NCBI GenBank assembly: GCA_001767455.1
Contig: MELC01000058.1
Location: forward strand, 30,548 to 94,547
Direction of reading: 5' to 3'
From: Acidobacteria bacterium RIFCSPLOWO2_12_FULL_66_21
GTDB taxonomy: Bacteria > Acidobacteriota > Vicinamibacteria > Vicinamibacterales > 2-12-FULL-66-21
Length of the DNA stretch: 64,000 nt
Positions within the stretch are counted from its first letter, which is position 1. Each line of letters opens with the position of its first letter. The translations under genes were made by a program, and so were the position numbers. Under the pieces are notes generated by a model. It had not been told where the DNA came from. It did no database searches and saw only the letters and a program-made list of their open reading frames with translations. This document shows positions 1 to 11,302 of this stretch, one piece after another.

Positions 1-71
1 GAGTTGGTGAGTTGGTGAGTTGGTGAATTGAACATGGTCGTGAATTCACTAATTCACTAATTCACTAATTC
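1..71. repeat. Short tandem repeats (8-bp units)
   Basis: Two 8-bp tandem arrays lie side by side: three copies of GAGTTGGT at the start, and about four copies of AATTCACT ending near 71. The second unit also occurs as a short partial run near 23062. The array runs into the 3' end of the small gene on the minus strand and supplies its stop codon. It looks like replication slippage. Confidence 0.7.
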
Positions 72-223
72 GCCGATTTCTCTGTGTCCCGTGCGGAGAC
101 AGCCGGGACCTGGCCGCAGCATCCGGCGGCCATGCACTCGTCGCACAGCTTCTGCCCGCACAACGCGCAGTGGTCGAACAGGTCAGCTCCCGACGGGCCG
201 GCTCCACAGCGGGCACATTGCAT
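65..223 (-). CDS. Small Cys-rich putative zinc-binding protein
   Basis: This is a 52-residue reading frame on the minus strand, from an ATG at 223 to a TAG at 65. It has four closely spaced CxxC-type pairs: CARC near residue 3, CALC near 19, CDEC near 27 and a CC at 35-36. The pattern is that of a small zinc ribbon or B-box-like metal-binding peptide. There is no signal peptide or membrane segment. No family could be named. The stop codon lies inside the AATTCACT tandem repeat, so the natural C-terminus may have been altered by repeat slippage. It is transcribed away from the P-type ATPase region, with the 7-bp repeat array upstream. Confidence 0.5.
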   Translation of the reverse strand: MQCARCGAGPSGADLFDHCALCGQKLCDECMAAGCCGQVPAVSARDTEKSAN

Positions 224-284
224 ACTCTCAGCTTAGCACCAGCTATCAGCTATCAGCTTTCAGCTTTCGGCGGGACAAGCCTTG

Positions 285-346
285 CAGCTGACAGCTGACA
301 GCTGACAGCTGACAGCTGATGGCTGATGGCTGATGGCTGACGGCTG
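285..346. repeat. 7-bp tandem repeat array (CAGCTGA/TGGCTGA)
   Basis: About nine consecutive 7-bp units are seen, first CAGCTGA and then TGGCTGA, with degenerate ATCAGCT-like copies just before them from about 240. The array sits between the small zinc protein and the 3' end of the ATPase gene. A 7-bp period would shift the frame if it were translated. I see no gene in it. Confidence 0.75.
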
Positions 347-364
347 CCTGGGAAGGGGTTGTCT

Positions 365-3175
<2,811 letters not shown>

Positions 3176-3202
3176 CCTGATCGTAGATCGAGTGAGGGAA
3201 TA

Positions 3203-5332
3203 ATGTTACGAAGACACATGCTCCGCTGGGCCGTGACCATCGTTGGCGGCGTGGCCACGGTGACGCTCGCTGCTCAGACGCCGCAGCGCAGCGCGGTCCG
3301 CCGGCCGGCCACGGCGGCGCCCGTGTTGCGGCCGCCCGCCGTGCCGCTCGTCGCGCACGATCCGTACTTCTCCATCTGGTCGCCCGCCGACCGGCTGACG
3401 GACGCGCCGACGGTGCACTGGACGGGCCGCCCGCACCCGATGACGTCACTCATTCGCGTCGACGGCGACACGGCCCGGTTGATGGGCGCGGCGCCGGCCA
3501 ACATGGCCGCGCTGCCGCAAACCTCCGTGACAGTCCGGCCGACGCACACGGCCTACACGTTCGCGAACGCGCGCGTCAAAGTGACGCTGACGTTCATGAC
3601 GCCGTCGCTGCCCTCGGATCTCGATGTGTTGTCGCGGCCCGTCACCTACATCACCTGGGACGTCGCGTCGGCGGACGGCAAGCCGCACCAGGTGCAGATC
3701 TATTTCGACTGCGCCGCCGACATCGCCGTGAACACCACCGATCAAACCGTGCAACTGGACTATCCGAAGGTGGACGGCCTGGCGGTCGCCCGCGTCGGGA
3801 CGACGGACCAGCCGGTGCTCGCCCGCCGTGGAGACGACGTGCGGATCGACTGGGGATACGGCTATCTCGCCGCGCCTGCCGGCGCCGGCGCAATCGTGAC
3901 CGGCGGGAGCGGCGGACGGCTGCGCGGCGCCTTCAACAACAGCGGCACGATTCCCGCCCCTGGCGAGCCGATCGCGCCGGCTCCCGCGTCCGCGGGGCGG
4001 CACACGATGGCCGCCGCCTGGGATCTCGGCGCCGTGGGAGCGCAGGCCGCGACGCGCTATGCGATGCTCGCGTACGACGACGTCAAGTCGATTCGATACT
4101 TCTCGAACGATCTGGCCGCCTACTGGCGCCGCAACGGCGCGACGATGGAAACGACGCTCGCCGCGGCCGCCCGCGATCGCGACGCGCTCGAAGTCAGGAC
4201 CCGGGCGTTCGATGCAGAGCTGCAGCACGATCTCGAGGCGGCCGGGGGCGCGAAGTATGCCGCCATCGCGATGCTGGCGTACCGGCAGACGCTGGCCGCC
4301 ACCAAGCTCGTCGCCGACGCCACCGGACAGCCGCTGCTCTTTCCGAAGGAGAACTTCAGCAACGGCTGCATCGCGACCGTTGACGTCATCTACCCGATGG
4401 CGCCGGAATTCCTACTCTTCGGCCCGGTGCTCGCGAAGGCGCTGGTCGTCTCGAATCTCGACTATGCAAGCTCGCCGCGCTGGAAGTTTCCGTTCGCGCC
4501 GCACGACCTCGGCACCTATCCGCACGCGACCGGGCAGGTGTACGGGGGCGGCGAGCGGACGGAAGTGAACCAGATGCCGGTCGAGGAAACCGGCAACATG
4601 CTGATCCTCGTCGCCGCGATCGCGAAGATGGAAGGGAACGCCGACTTTGCGGGTCGCTACTGGCCGGTGCTGACGAAGTGGGCCGAGTACCTGCGCGACA
4701 AGGGCTTCGATCCGGAGAACCAGCTGTCCACGGACGACTTCGCGGGTCATCTCGCGCACAACGTCAACTTGTCGGCCAAGGCGATCGTCGCGCTCGGCGC
4801 CTTCGCGCAGTTGGCCGCCCTGCGCGGCGACACTGCGGTCGCCGCCGAGTACCGGACGCTCGCTGAGCAGTTCGCCGGGCGGTGGGCCAAGGAGGCGGAT
4901 GCCGGCGACCATTTCCGCCTGGCCTTCGATCAGCCCGACACGTGGAGCCAGAAGTACAACCTCGTGTGGGATCGCGTGCTTGGTCTCCACCTCTTCCCCG
5001 CCGCCGTCGCGACGAAAGAGATGGCGTTCTATCGACGGGTGCAGGGGCGCTACGGCCTCCCGCTGGACAACCGGCGCCTGTACACGAAGCTCGACTGGAT
5101 CACATGGACCGCGACGCTGACGGGATCGCGCCGTGACTTCGAGGCGCTCGTCGCGCCGGTGTTCGACTTCCTGAACGCGACGCCGCACCGCGTGCCGATG
5201 ACCGACTGGTACTGGACGCACGACGCGACGAAGACCGGATTTCAGGCGCGCTCGGTCGTCGGCGGCGTGTTCCTGCGGCTGCTCTACGACGAGAGCGTGT
5301 GGAAGAAGTGGAGAGAAGCGGGGAAACGCTGA
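3203..5332 (+). CDS. Secreted glutaminase-like protein (DUF4964/DUF5127/DUF4965/DUF1793)
   Basis: The start chosen is the ATG at 3203, giving 709 residues, because it is followed by an Arg-rich n-region and a hydrophobic stretch ending before AAQTPQ, a plausible signal peptide. The frame is open far upstream, but that stretch overlaps the ATPase on the other strand. The order of recognisable parts is a short DUF4964 stretch (LVAHDPYFSIWS), a beta-sandwich DUF5127 region and an alpha/alpha-barrel half with the DUF4965 signature around LLFPKENFSNGC and VDVIYPMAPEFL. Fungal relatives are called glutaminase A. The real substrate is unverified, and glycoside-hydrolase-like barrels have the same fold. 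It probably acts in the periplasm or outside the cell, alongside the GH3 and sialidase-like genes nearby. Confidence 0.85.
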   Translation: MLRRHMLRWAVTIVGGVATVTLAAQTPQRSAVRRPATAAPVLRPPAVPLVAHDPYFSIWSPADRLTDAPTVHWTGRPHPMTSLIRVDGDTARLMGAAPANMAALPQTSVTVRPTHTAYTFANARVKVTLTFMTPSLPSDLDVLSRPVTYITWDVASADGKPHQVQIYFDCAADIAVNTTDQTVQLDYPKVDGLAVARVGTTDQPVLARRGDDVRIDWGYGYLAAPAGAGAIVTGGSGGRLRGAFNNSGTIPAPGEPIAPAPASAGRHTMAAAWDLGAVGAQAATRYAMLAYDDVKSIRYFSNDLAAYWRRNGATMETTLAAAARDRDALEVRTRAFDAELQHDLEAAGGAKYAAIAMLAYRQTLAATKLVADATGQPLLFPKENFSNGCIATVDVIYPMAPEFLLFGPVLAKALVVSNLDYASSPRWKFPFAPHDLGTYPHATGQVYGGGERTEVNQMPVEETGNMLILVAAIAKMEGNADFAGRYWPVLTKWAEYLRDKGFDPENQLSTDDFAGHLAHNVNLSAKAIVALGAFAQLAALRGDTAVAAEYRTLAEQFAGRWAKEADAGDHFRLAFDQPDTWSQKYNLVWDRVLGLHLFPAAVATKEMAFYRRVQGRYGLPLDNRRLYTKLDWITWTATLTGSRRDFEALVAPVFDFLNATPHRVPMTDWYWTHDATKTGFQARSVVGGVFLRLLYDESVWKKWREAGKR

Positions 5333-5401
5333 AGAACCGTGACCACTGTCGCGGGGTTCGATCGTTTTGAGGTCCGCTTTCGCCTCTCCTTGACACATCG
5401 G

Positions 5402-5477
5402 AGCTGAGTCCGACGTAGTAGCGATCCGGCACGCGCTTGCTGCGGAGGATGTACACGAAGCGTTTATGCAGCGCCAC
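5402..5477 (-). pseudogene. GIY-YIG nuclease N-terminal remnant
   Basis: Reading down from an ATG at 5477, about 25 codons encode the start of a small UvrC-type GIY-YIG domain (FVYILRSK then RYYVGLSSDV). The frame then loses all similarity and runs on into the antisense of the glutaminase-like gene. Intact members are about 80-100 residues long and continue with the conserved Arg and Glu, which I cannot find in any frame. I read it as a fragment left by deletion. Confidence 0.6.
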
Positions 5478-5629
5478 GCTCGCTGCTTAGCACACGACGA
5501 GCCAGGACAGTTCAGTCGATTTGCCCAGGAAAAGGAAACAACGACTTCGTCGCATAGCAGTTCCTGCAGAGTCGTATCAACGACGGAGTGCAGGAATTGT
5601 CCGCCTACGCGGCTTGCACCGCTTCGGCG

Positions 5630-5710
5630 TGACAGCCTTCGCTGTCAGTTGGCGCGGGTGGGGAATGAGGCTCGGCAGACGGCATGCAATCCAGTGCAGT
5701 CTGCCGAGCC
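5630..5710 (-). terminator. Paired hairpins downstream of tRNA-Ser
   Basis: Two perfect inverted repeats occur here. The first is TGACAGC/GCTGTCA with a 4-nt loop at 5630-5647. The second is a 12-bp stem, GGCTCGGCAGAC with its complement, at 5669-5710 with an 18-nt loop. They lie within about 115 bp of the 3' end of the minus-strand tRNA and may stop or process its transcript. Neither is followed by a clear U-tract, so intrinsic termination is only an inference. The rest of 5478-5745 shows no gene. Confidence 0.4.
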
Positions 5711-5745
5711 GAGCCGAAGCTCCGCGCGAAGCGCGGAGCGAAGGC

Positions 5746-5836
5746 TGGCGGAGAGGGAGGGATTCGAACCCCCGTGCCGGTTACCCGACAAGACGCTTTC
5801 GAGGCGCCCCCGTTACGACCACTTCGGTACCTCTCC
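5746..5836 (-). tRNA. tRNA-Ser(CGA)
   Basis: The minus strand folds as a class II tRNA. It has a 7-bp acceptor stem GGAGAGG/CCTCTCC, a D arm and an anticodon loop CTCGAAA giving anticodon CGA (codon UCG). A long variable arm follows, then a T arm with GGTTCGAATCC. The discriminator base is G and the CCA end is encoded (TGG at 5746-5748 on the plus strand). The long variable arm and the anticodon both indicate serine. It is about 91 nt including CCA. Confidence 0.95.
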
Positions 5837-5857
5837 GTTTCTTACTTCGCTCGGTGG

Positions 5858-6247
5858 GGCCCCTTCTTCCCTTCCCCACCTCCCGCCTTCGCCGGTCCGA
5901 CATCTGCCGGCTTCGGCGAGGCAAGCTGCTGCGCGCGAGTAAGCGAAGGCCTGCCGCGCCGTAGCGCCGCCCGCGGCGCGAAGGTGGGCCCTCGCTTGCG
6001 GCCGCAGGCGCTGTCGTTCCGGCAGGGCTAAAGCCCTGCGCTACAGAATGTGGAGCCCCTTCTTCCCTTCCCCACCTCCCGCCTTCGCCGGTTCGACATC
6101 TGCCGGCTTCGGCGAGGCAAGCTGCTGCGCGCGAGTAAGCGAAGGCCTGCCGCGCCGTAGCGCCGCCCGCGGCGCGAAGGTGGGCCCTCGCTTGCGGCCG
6201 CAGGCGCTTTCGTTCCGGCAGGGCTAAAGCCCTGCGCTACAGAATGT
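5858..6247. repeat. 196-bp direct tandem repeat, two copies
   Basis: A block beginning GGAGCCCCTTCTTCC-like and ending in a GGCAGGGCTAAAGCC palindrome occurs twice in tandem with a measured period of 196 bp (for example CCCCTTCTTCC at 5860 and 6056; CGTTCCGGCA at 6015 and 6211). The copies differ at only a few positions. It starts just past the 5' side of tRNA-Ser and contains no supportable gene. Confidence 0.85.
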
Positions 6248-6348
6248 GGAGCACCCTCCCCACCCTCGCTGCGCGCTCCGGCAGGGCTAAAGCCCTGCGC
6301 TACGACGTCCGTATCCTGCGTCCCGTAGCGCAGCCCTTCAGGGCTGCC
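6217..6348. repeat. REP-like palindromes (GGGCTAAAGCCC family)
   Basis: The palindrome GCAGGGCTAAAGCCCTGC followed by GCTAC occurs at 6217-6240 and 6280-6303, and also at 6021-6044 inside the first 196-bp copy. A reverse-oriented variant with TTCA at the centre lies at 6325-6348. The same family occurs at 20621-20722. These are intergenic, head-to-tail and inverted short palindromes of the REP/BIME kind. Confidence 0.8.
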
Positions 6349-6378
6349 ACGCGAGGGCGCGACCTTCTATTGTACCCG

Positions 6379-6879
6379 CTACGCCCCGTCCTGCGTCCGG
6401 CGGTCGCGAAAAAAGGCCTGGATCAAGTCGCGGCACCGCTCTTCGAGCACCCCGCCCTGTGCCGCGATGCGGTGGTTGAGCGACGGGTGCTCGTGCGCCC
6501 GCATCGCGGATTCGATCGCGCCGGCCTTGGGCTCCGGGGCACCGTACACGAGCCTGGCGATGCGCGCGTGGATCATCGCGCCGACGCACATCTGGCAGGG
6601 CTCGATGGTCACGTAGAGCGTCGCGCCGGTCAGCCGGTAGTTGCCCACCGACATTCCCGCGGCCCGAAGCGCCACGATTTCGGCGTGCGCTGTGGGGTCG
6701 TGCGACGAGACGGGCTGGTTGAAACCGCCGCCGACGAGCTTCCCCTCGAGCACCACGACCGCGCCGACCGGCACTTCGCCCGCTCGCAGACCCTCGCGCG
6801 CCTGCACGAGCGCCCGCTCCATCCACAACTCGTCCGATGCAGCCGCGAACTCGTCCGTGGGCATCCGTAAATTGTACAT
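6379..6879 (-). CDS. tadA: tRNA-specific adenosine deaminase TadA
   Basis: This 166-residue protein belongs to the cytidine/deoxycytidylate deaminase fold. The zinc site is complete: His-Ala-Glu at 65-67 provides the first ligand and the catalytic Glu, and PCQMC at 94-98 the two Cys ligands. The known role is conversion of A34 to inosine in tRNA-Arg(ACG), letting it read CGN codons. An internal ATG at residue 6 is an equally good start; neither has a strong Shine-Dalgarno. It lies 42 bp beyond the 3' end of the GH3 gene on the same strand, with REP repeats downstream. Confidence 0.9.
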   Translation of the reverse strand: MYNLRMPTDEFAAASDELWMERALVQAREGLRAGEVPVGAVVVLEGKLVGGGFNQPVSSHDPTAHAEIVALRAAGMSVGNYRLTGATLYVTIEPCQMCVGAMIHARIARLVYGAPEPKAGAIESAMRAHEHPSLNHRIAAQGGVLEERCRDLIQAFFRDRRTQDGA

Positions 6880-6921
6880 GCGAGGACGGTGGTGGGTGCT
6901 GGGTGCTGCCCCGGAAGCGGC

Positions 6922-9573
6922 TCAGCGCGGGAGGCGCTTGGCGTAACCGGAAAGTTCGACCGTTGCGGTGAGGATTTCCGCGGCGCGCACACCTTTGATC
7001 CCGGGCTGCCCGCCTCCAACCGAGACGATGACGCGCCCCGGTTCGATCGTGCGCTCGCCGTTCTCGCGCAGCGACGACAGGTCCCTGTCCGACAACGTGA
7101 AGCGCACGGTCCTTCGTTCTCCCGGCCGCAGCAGGATCCGCGTGAAGCCTTTCAGCGATCGAAGCGGGCCGGATGAACCTGCGTCGCGCGCGACGTACAC
7201 CTGCACGACCTCGTCGGCAACGACACCGCCGCTGTTCTCAACGTCGATCGCGAGGTGGAGTGACTCGTCGGTCGCAATTCCGCGGGGCACCTGCAGGTTC
7301 GAGTACTGGAAGGTGGAATAGCTCAGACCGTAGCCAAACGGGTAAAGCGGCTGGCCGGTGAAGTACCGGTACGTCCGTCCCTTCATCGCGTAGTCATCGA
7401 ACGGCGGCAGTTGATCCGTCGATCGATAGAAGGTGACCGGCAGGCGTCCACCCGGACTGACACGACCGAACAGGACGTCCGCGACAGCGGTCCCGCCGGA
7501 CTGTCCCGGATACCACGCTTCCAGAATCGCCGGCACGTGCTCGTCCGCCCAGTTCACGGCGACCGCGCTGCCGTTCAGCAGTACCAGCACGACGGGCTTC
7601 GCTCCCGCCGCTTCGACAATCGCCTTCAGCAGCGGCTCCTGACCGTCGGGAAGATCGAGTCGGGTGCGATCGCCGCCTTTGAACCCCTCGACCGCGACGG
7701 ACATCTCCTCGCCCTCGAGCTCCGACGACAACCCGAGCACCACGATGACGGCGTCTGCCGCCCGTGCGGCGTCCAGCGCCGCGCCTCGCTCGTCCGGCCG
7801 CACCCCGGGGACCTGCCACAACAGCCTGCCGACGGCATCGTACTTTTCGTGCTCGTATTCGATGCGGATCGGATACTTCACGCCCTCACGCAGCGTCACG
7901 CGCCCCGTCCTCAGCGACGGCTCGTGATCGCTGCGGCCGTAGGCGATCTGCTTGTTGTCGATCAGGACGCGAAACGAGGTCGCCCCGCGGAATCCCAGCG
8001 TGTAGACGCCCGTCGCCGGCGCAGTGAGTTCGCCCGTCCAGCGCACGCTGAAGATCTCGCCGAGACCATCGACTGGAAGACGATCCGCCCAATCGAAGTC
8101 CACCACTTGCTCCGCTCGCGTGGCAACCGGCGCGCCGTCGAAGTGGCCGCGATAGTAGGCTGCCGTAAGCGACAACGCGGATGCCGGAACGGGGACCAGG
8201 TCTGGCAGGCCGGGCGCCAGGGGACCGCCGCGGGCATAAAAAACTTTCGTGGACGGGCCGGCCGCGGCTTCAATCCCGCGCCGAATCGTTACCGGACTGA
8301 CGGGCGTGCCGTTGTAGTTCCCCAGCAGCACGTCCACGTCGTCGGCATTGGCTCCGATAACGGCGATCGTGCCGAGGCCCTTCCGCAAGGGCAGCGTGCC
8401 GCCGTCGTTCTTGAGCAGCACGATGGATTTTCGCGCGGCCTCCAGCGCGAGCGCCTGGTGCGCCGGAGAGTTCACGACGGCCTCGTATGTCAGCGTCGTG
8501 AACGGCACACGAGCGGGCGGGTCGTAGACGCCGAGCCGCATCTGCGCCTGCAACAGGCGCCGAAGCGCGATATCGACGTCACGTTCGGTGATTGAACCGG
8601 CGCGGACGCCGTCCGCAAGAGTCAGGAACGCGTCGGGAGATCCAGCCGACCACGACCCGCTTCCGCACTCGAGGTCCGTGCCAGACCGGAGCGCCAGCGC
8701 GGCAGCCTCGACGTCGGTCGCGCGCGTCTTGTGGCCCTGGTAAATGTCCTGCACCGCCCCGCAATCGGAAACCACATAGCCCGTGAAGCCCCACTCGCCG
8801 CGCAGAATCGTCCCGAGGAGCTCGTTGTTGGCGCACGCGGGAACGCCGCGCACGCTGTTGTACGCGCACATGACCGATCCGGCCTTGCCGTCGACGACGG
8901 CGGCGCGGAACGCGGCCAGGTACGTCTCGAAAAGATCGACGTCGCTCACTTTCACGTTGACCGTGTGGCGCGTGGACTCAGGTCCGCTGTGCACCGCAAA
9001 GTGCTTCGGCGTCGCGATCGTCTTCAGATACCGCGGGTCGTCGCCCTGCATACCCTTGACGAAGGCCACGCCCATCGCACCGGTGAGGAACGGGTCTTCT
9101 CCGTACGTCTCCTGTCCCCGTCCCCAGCGCGGGTCGCGGAAGATATTGATGTTGGGCGACCAGAACGTGAGCCCCTGATACAAGTGGCGATCGCCCCGGC
9201 TGATCCAGCGGTTGTTCATCGCGCGCGCTTCGTCGGCAATCGCCGTGGCCACGCGGTGCATCAGGTCCGCGTCCCACGTCGCCGCCAGCCCGATCGCCTG
9301 CGGGAACACCGTGGCCCTCCCGGTGCGCGCGACGCCGTGCAGCCCTTCGTTCCACCACGGAAACGCCGGGATGCCGAGCCGCTCGACGGGCGCCGCGCGC
9401 TCGATCATCAGGCTGACCTTCTCGTCGAGCGTGAGGCGGCCGATCAGATCGTCGATGCGCTGCTCGATCGGCAGGTCGGGGTTGCGGAACGGCAGCGCCC
9501 CTTGCGTCTGGGCGCTGCCACGAAGCAGCGCGAGGGCCGCGAACACAACCACGAGTATGCCTGGTCGCCTCAT
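6922..9573 (-). CDS. Secreted glycoside hydrolase family 3 beta-glucosidase/xylosidase with PA14 insert
   Basis: The ATG at 9573 was chosen because a GGGAGGAA Shine-Dalgarno lies about 6 nt upstream and the first 24 residues form a signal peptide; the frame itself opens 37 codons earlier. The 883-residue protein has a GH3 N domain with KHF at 190-192 and the nucleophile Asp270 in VVSDCGAV. A GH3 C domain interrupted by a PA14 module (about 455-600) follows, then a fibronectin III-like C-terminal domain ending in RDLS-type strands. PA14 inserts in GH3 enzymes usually shape the active-site pocket. Exact specificity (glucoside, xyloside or N-acetylglucosaminide) cannot be read from the motifs. 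It probably acts in the periplasm on plant or microbial oligosaccharides. Confidence 0.9.
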   Translation of the reverse strand: MRRPGILVVVFAALALLRGSAQTQGALPFRNPDLPIEQRIDDLIGRLTLDEKVSLMIERAAPVERLGIPAFPWWNEGLHGVARTGRATVFPQAIGLAATWDADLMHRVATAIADEARAMNNRWISRGDRHLYQGLTFWSPNINIFRDPRWGRGQETYGEDPFLTGAMGVAFVKGMQGDDPRYLKTIATPKHFAVHSGPESTRHTVNVKVSDVDLFETYLAAFRAAVVDGKAGSVMCAYNSVRGVPACANNELLGTILRGEWGFTGYVVSDCGAVQDIYQGHKTRATDVEAAALALRSGTDLECGSGSWSAGSPDAFLTLADGVRAGSITERDVDIALRRLLQAQMRLGVYDPPARVPFTTLTYEAVVNSPAHQALALEAARKSIVLLKNDGGTLPLRKGLGTIAVIGANADDVDVLLGNYNGTPVSPVTIRRGIEAAAGPSTKVFYARGGPLAPGLPDLVPVPASALSLTAAYYRGHFDGAPVATRAEQVVDFDWADRLPVDGLGEIFSVRWTGELTAPATGVYTLGFRGATSFRVLIDNKQIAYGRSDHEPSLRTGRVTLREGVKYPIRIEYEHEKYDAVGRLLWQVPGVRPDERGAALDAARAADAVIVVLGLSSELEGEEMSVAVEGFKGGDRTRLDLPDGQEPLLKAIVEAAGAKPVVLVLLNGSAVAVNWADEHVPAILEAWYPGQSGGTAVADVLFGRVSPGGRLPVTFYRSTDQLPPFDDYAMKGRTYRYFTGQPLYPFGYGLSYSTFQYSNLQVPRGIATDESLHLAIDVENSGGVVADEVVQVYVARDAGSSGPLRSLKGFTRILLRPGERRTVRFTLSDRDLSSLRENGERTIEPGRVIVSVGGGQPGIKGVRAAEILTATVELSGYAKRLPR

Positions 9574-9764
9574 CGCGCATTTCCTCCCGCGCTGCAAGCG
9601 CGCGACTGGGGCGCATTGTAACGCAGCCGTGCAACGCAGCCAGACCACCGGAAAAACACGGAAGTCTTCACCACTGAAGAACACGGAAGCACACCGAGAA
9701 ATGAGACCGAAGAGATTTGCCGTGTTCTTCTGTGGGCAGGCTGCGGAGCTAAGATTGACGAGTC
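9574..9764. other. Divergent intergenic region with inverted repeat
   Basis: This 191-bp gap separates the divergent GH3 and sialidase-like genes. It holds an 11-bp perfect inverted repeat, GAAGAACACGG at 9676-9686 and its complement at 9720-9730, separated by 33 nt. It could be an operator or a degenerate relative of the CGGAGACACGG-type repeat found at 16894. I see no convincing sigma-70 promoter and no gene. Confidence 0.4.
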
Positions 9765-10949
9765 ATGCGCGCATTCCTGTGGTTCGTGTTGTCAGCTGGG
9801 CTTGTTCTCGCACCGCCCTCAGTTTCCTCATCTCGATCGGCGGACCAGGTCGAGCTGGTGCGCGTGCCGAACGGCGGACTCCAGCCTGACATCGCGGTCG
9901 ACCGTGACGGTGTCGTGCATGCCGTCTATCTCGCCGGAGAACCGGGTGCGGCGGACGTCTTCTACGGGCGGTCGTCTGACGGCGGGCGGACGTTCTCTGC
10001 CGCCATGCGCGTGAACAGCCAGGACGGCAGCGCGATCGCGACGGGCACGATCCGCGGAGCGCAGATCGCGATCGGCCGGAACGGCCGCGTGCACATCGCA
10101 TGGAATGGATCCGGTCAGGCGCTGCCGAAACCGCCGGTCAATCCAAAAACGAAGCGCGCGGGCGCGCCGATGTTGTACGCGCGCTTGAATGCTGCCGGCA
10201 CAGCGTTCGAGCCCCAGCGCAACCTGATTTCGAAGACGACGAATCTTGATGGCGGCGGGTCGATCGCCGCGGATTCCGCAGGCGGCGTCTATGTCGCGTG
10301 GCACGGCCATCCTGCCAGTGGCGAGGGTGGCGAAGAAGCCAGAAGCGTGTGGCTTGCGCGCTCCGCCGACGATGGCGCCACGTTCGAGAGCGAACGGCCG
10401 GTGTCGGACGCGTCGACGGGCGTGTGCGCGTGTTGTAGGTTGCGCATCTCCGCCACCGCGCACGGCGAATTGCAGCTCCTCTACCGATCGGCGACCAACC
10501 TTGTTCATCGGGACATGTACTCGCTGGTGTCGCGCGACCGGGGCCGCACCTTCAACGGCGCGCGGCTTCACGCGTGGGAGATCGGCGCCTGTCCCATGAC
10601 GAGTTCGTCCATCGTGGCCGGGGATCGCGTGATGCGCGCCTGGGAAACGGATGGGCAGGTGTACTTCAATTCCGGAGAGACCGCCGATCCGCCGACGTCG
10701 CCCGATCTGCCGGCAGGCGGCGGGCCGCCACATCGGAAGCACCCCCGCCTCGCGGTGAATTCACGCGGCGCGGTGCTGGTCGTGTGGACAGAGGGAACCT
10801 CGTGGGGCCGCGGCGGATCGGTGGCCTGGCAGATGTTCGAGCCTGACGGCCGGCCCACGGCCATCAAGGGTGTTCAGGCCGGGCTTCCGACGTGGAGTTT
10901 CGCGGCCGTCGTGGCCAGACCCGACGGGGGGTTCAGAATCCTGTACTGA
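9765..10949 (+). CDS. Secreted BNR-repeat / sialidase-like protein
   Basis: This 394-residue protein begins with a short signal peptide (MRAFLWFVLSAGLVLA) and has several Asp-box-like repeats: SSDGGRTFSAAM, SADDGATFESE and SRDRGRTFNGA. That predicts a six-bladed propeller like exo-sialidases. The Arg triad and Tyr/Glu nucleophile of true sialidases cannot be confirmed by eye, so it may be a propeller with another glycan-related or binding role. A Cys pair (CACC) sits mid-protein. A second, frameshifted copy of its last 45 bp lies about 350 bp downstream, a sign that a tandem paralogue was lost. Confidence 0.75.
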   Translation: MRAFLWFVLSAGLVLAPPSVSSSRSADQVELVRVPNGGLQPDIAVDRDGVVHAVYLAGEPGAADVFYGRSSDGGRTFSAAMRVNSQDGSAIATGTIRGAQIAIGRNGRVHIAWNGSGQALPKPPVNPKTKRAGAPMLYARLNAAGTAFEPQRNLISKTTNLDGGGSIAADSAGGVYVAWHGHPASGEGGEEARSVWLARSADDGATFESERPVSDASTGVCACCRLRISATAHGELQLLYRSATNLVHRDMYSLVSRDRGRTFNGARLHAWEIGACPMTSSSIVAGDRVMRAWETDGQVYFNSGETADPPTSPDLPAGGGPPHRKHPRLAVNSRGAVLVVWTEGTSWGRGGSVAWQMFEPDGRPTAIKGVQAGLPTWSFAAVVARPDGGFRILY

Positions 10950-10989
10950 TTCTGGAGCACCTGCGACCGAGATGACGCGCGAAACGCAA

Positions 10990-11029
10990 TCCTCGATCGT
11001 GGTACGCACTCGTCAAGAAGGACGCGCAC
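10990..11029 (-). pseudogene. Remnant of DUF5615 PIN-like toxin
   Basis: A GTG at 11029 overlaps the end of the DUF433 antitoxin gene by 17 nt and opens VRVLLDECVPR, the typical N-terminus of DUF5615 PIN-like toxins with the first acidic residues. The next codons read LRFARHLGRR-like only after a frameshift. The frame then runs into the antisense 3' end of the sialidase-like gene. Intact toxins are roughly 110-120 residues, so more than three quarters is missing. Confidence 0.6.
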
Positions 11030-11240
11030 GGGCGAGGAGGGCTTCTTTCGCTTGTTCCAGGGCGGCGACCGCCTGTTCTTTCGAGACGGTCGGGAAGTCC
11101 TCGAGGAACTCCGAAAGGGGCTGACCGGCTTCGAGATAGTCGATTAGCGTCTGGAACGGCACGCGCGTGCCGGCGAAGACCGGCGTCCCGCTCATGATTT
11201 CCGGATCGCTATGCACGACGGGTTTCTCGATTGTCGCCAT
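11013..11240 (-). CDS. DUF433 antitoxin-like protein
   Basis: The product is 75 residues from the ATG at 11240. The DUF433 core is clear: VVHSDPEIMSGTPVFAGTRVP, then a leucine-rich helix pair with LSEFLEDFPTVS and a short Ala-rich helix. DUF433 proteins are small winged-helix-like antitoxins, usually paired with a DUF5615 PIN-like toxin that overlaps them downstream. That is the arrangement here, but the toxin is destroyed. The Shine-Dalgarno-like AAAGGA abuts the ATG, so a start slightly upstream (a TTG in the same frame) is possible. It is probably an orphan antitoxin now. Confidence 0.75.
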   Translation of the reverse strand: MATIEKPVVHSDPEIMSGTPVFAGTRVPFQTLIDYLEAGQPLSEFLEDFPTVSKEQAVAALEQAKEALLARARPS

Positions 11241-11302
11241 TCCTTTCAACGGGTCTGCCTTCAAGAATACACCTTCCCCGGGGTGGTGCCCATAGCTGCG
11301 CG

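Noticed and set aside
1..71. Possible CRISPR array
   Set aside because: Units are 8 bp in direct contact with no spacers; no cas genes in the window.
276..350. Possible coding repeat
   Set aside because: The 7-bp period shifts frame at each unit and no start signal is present.
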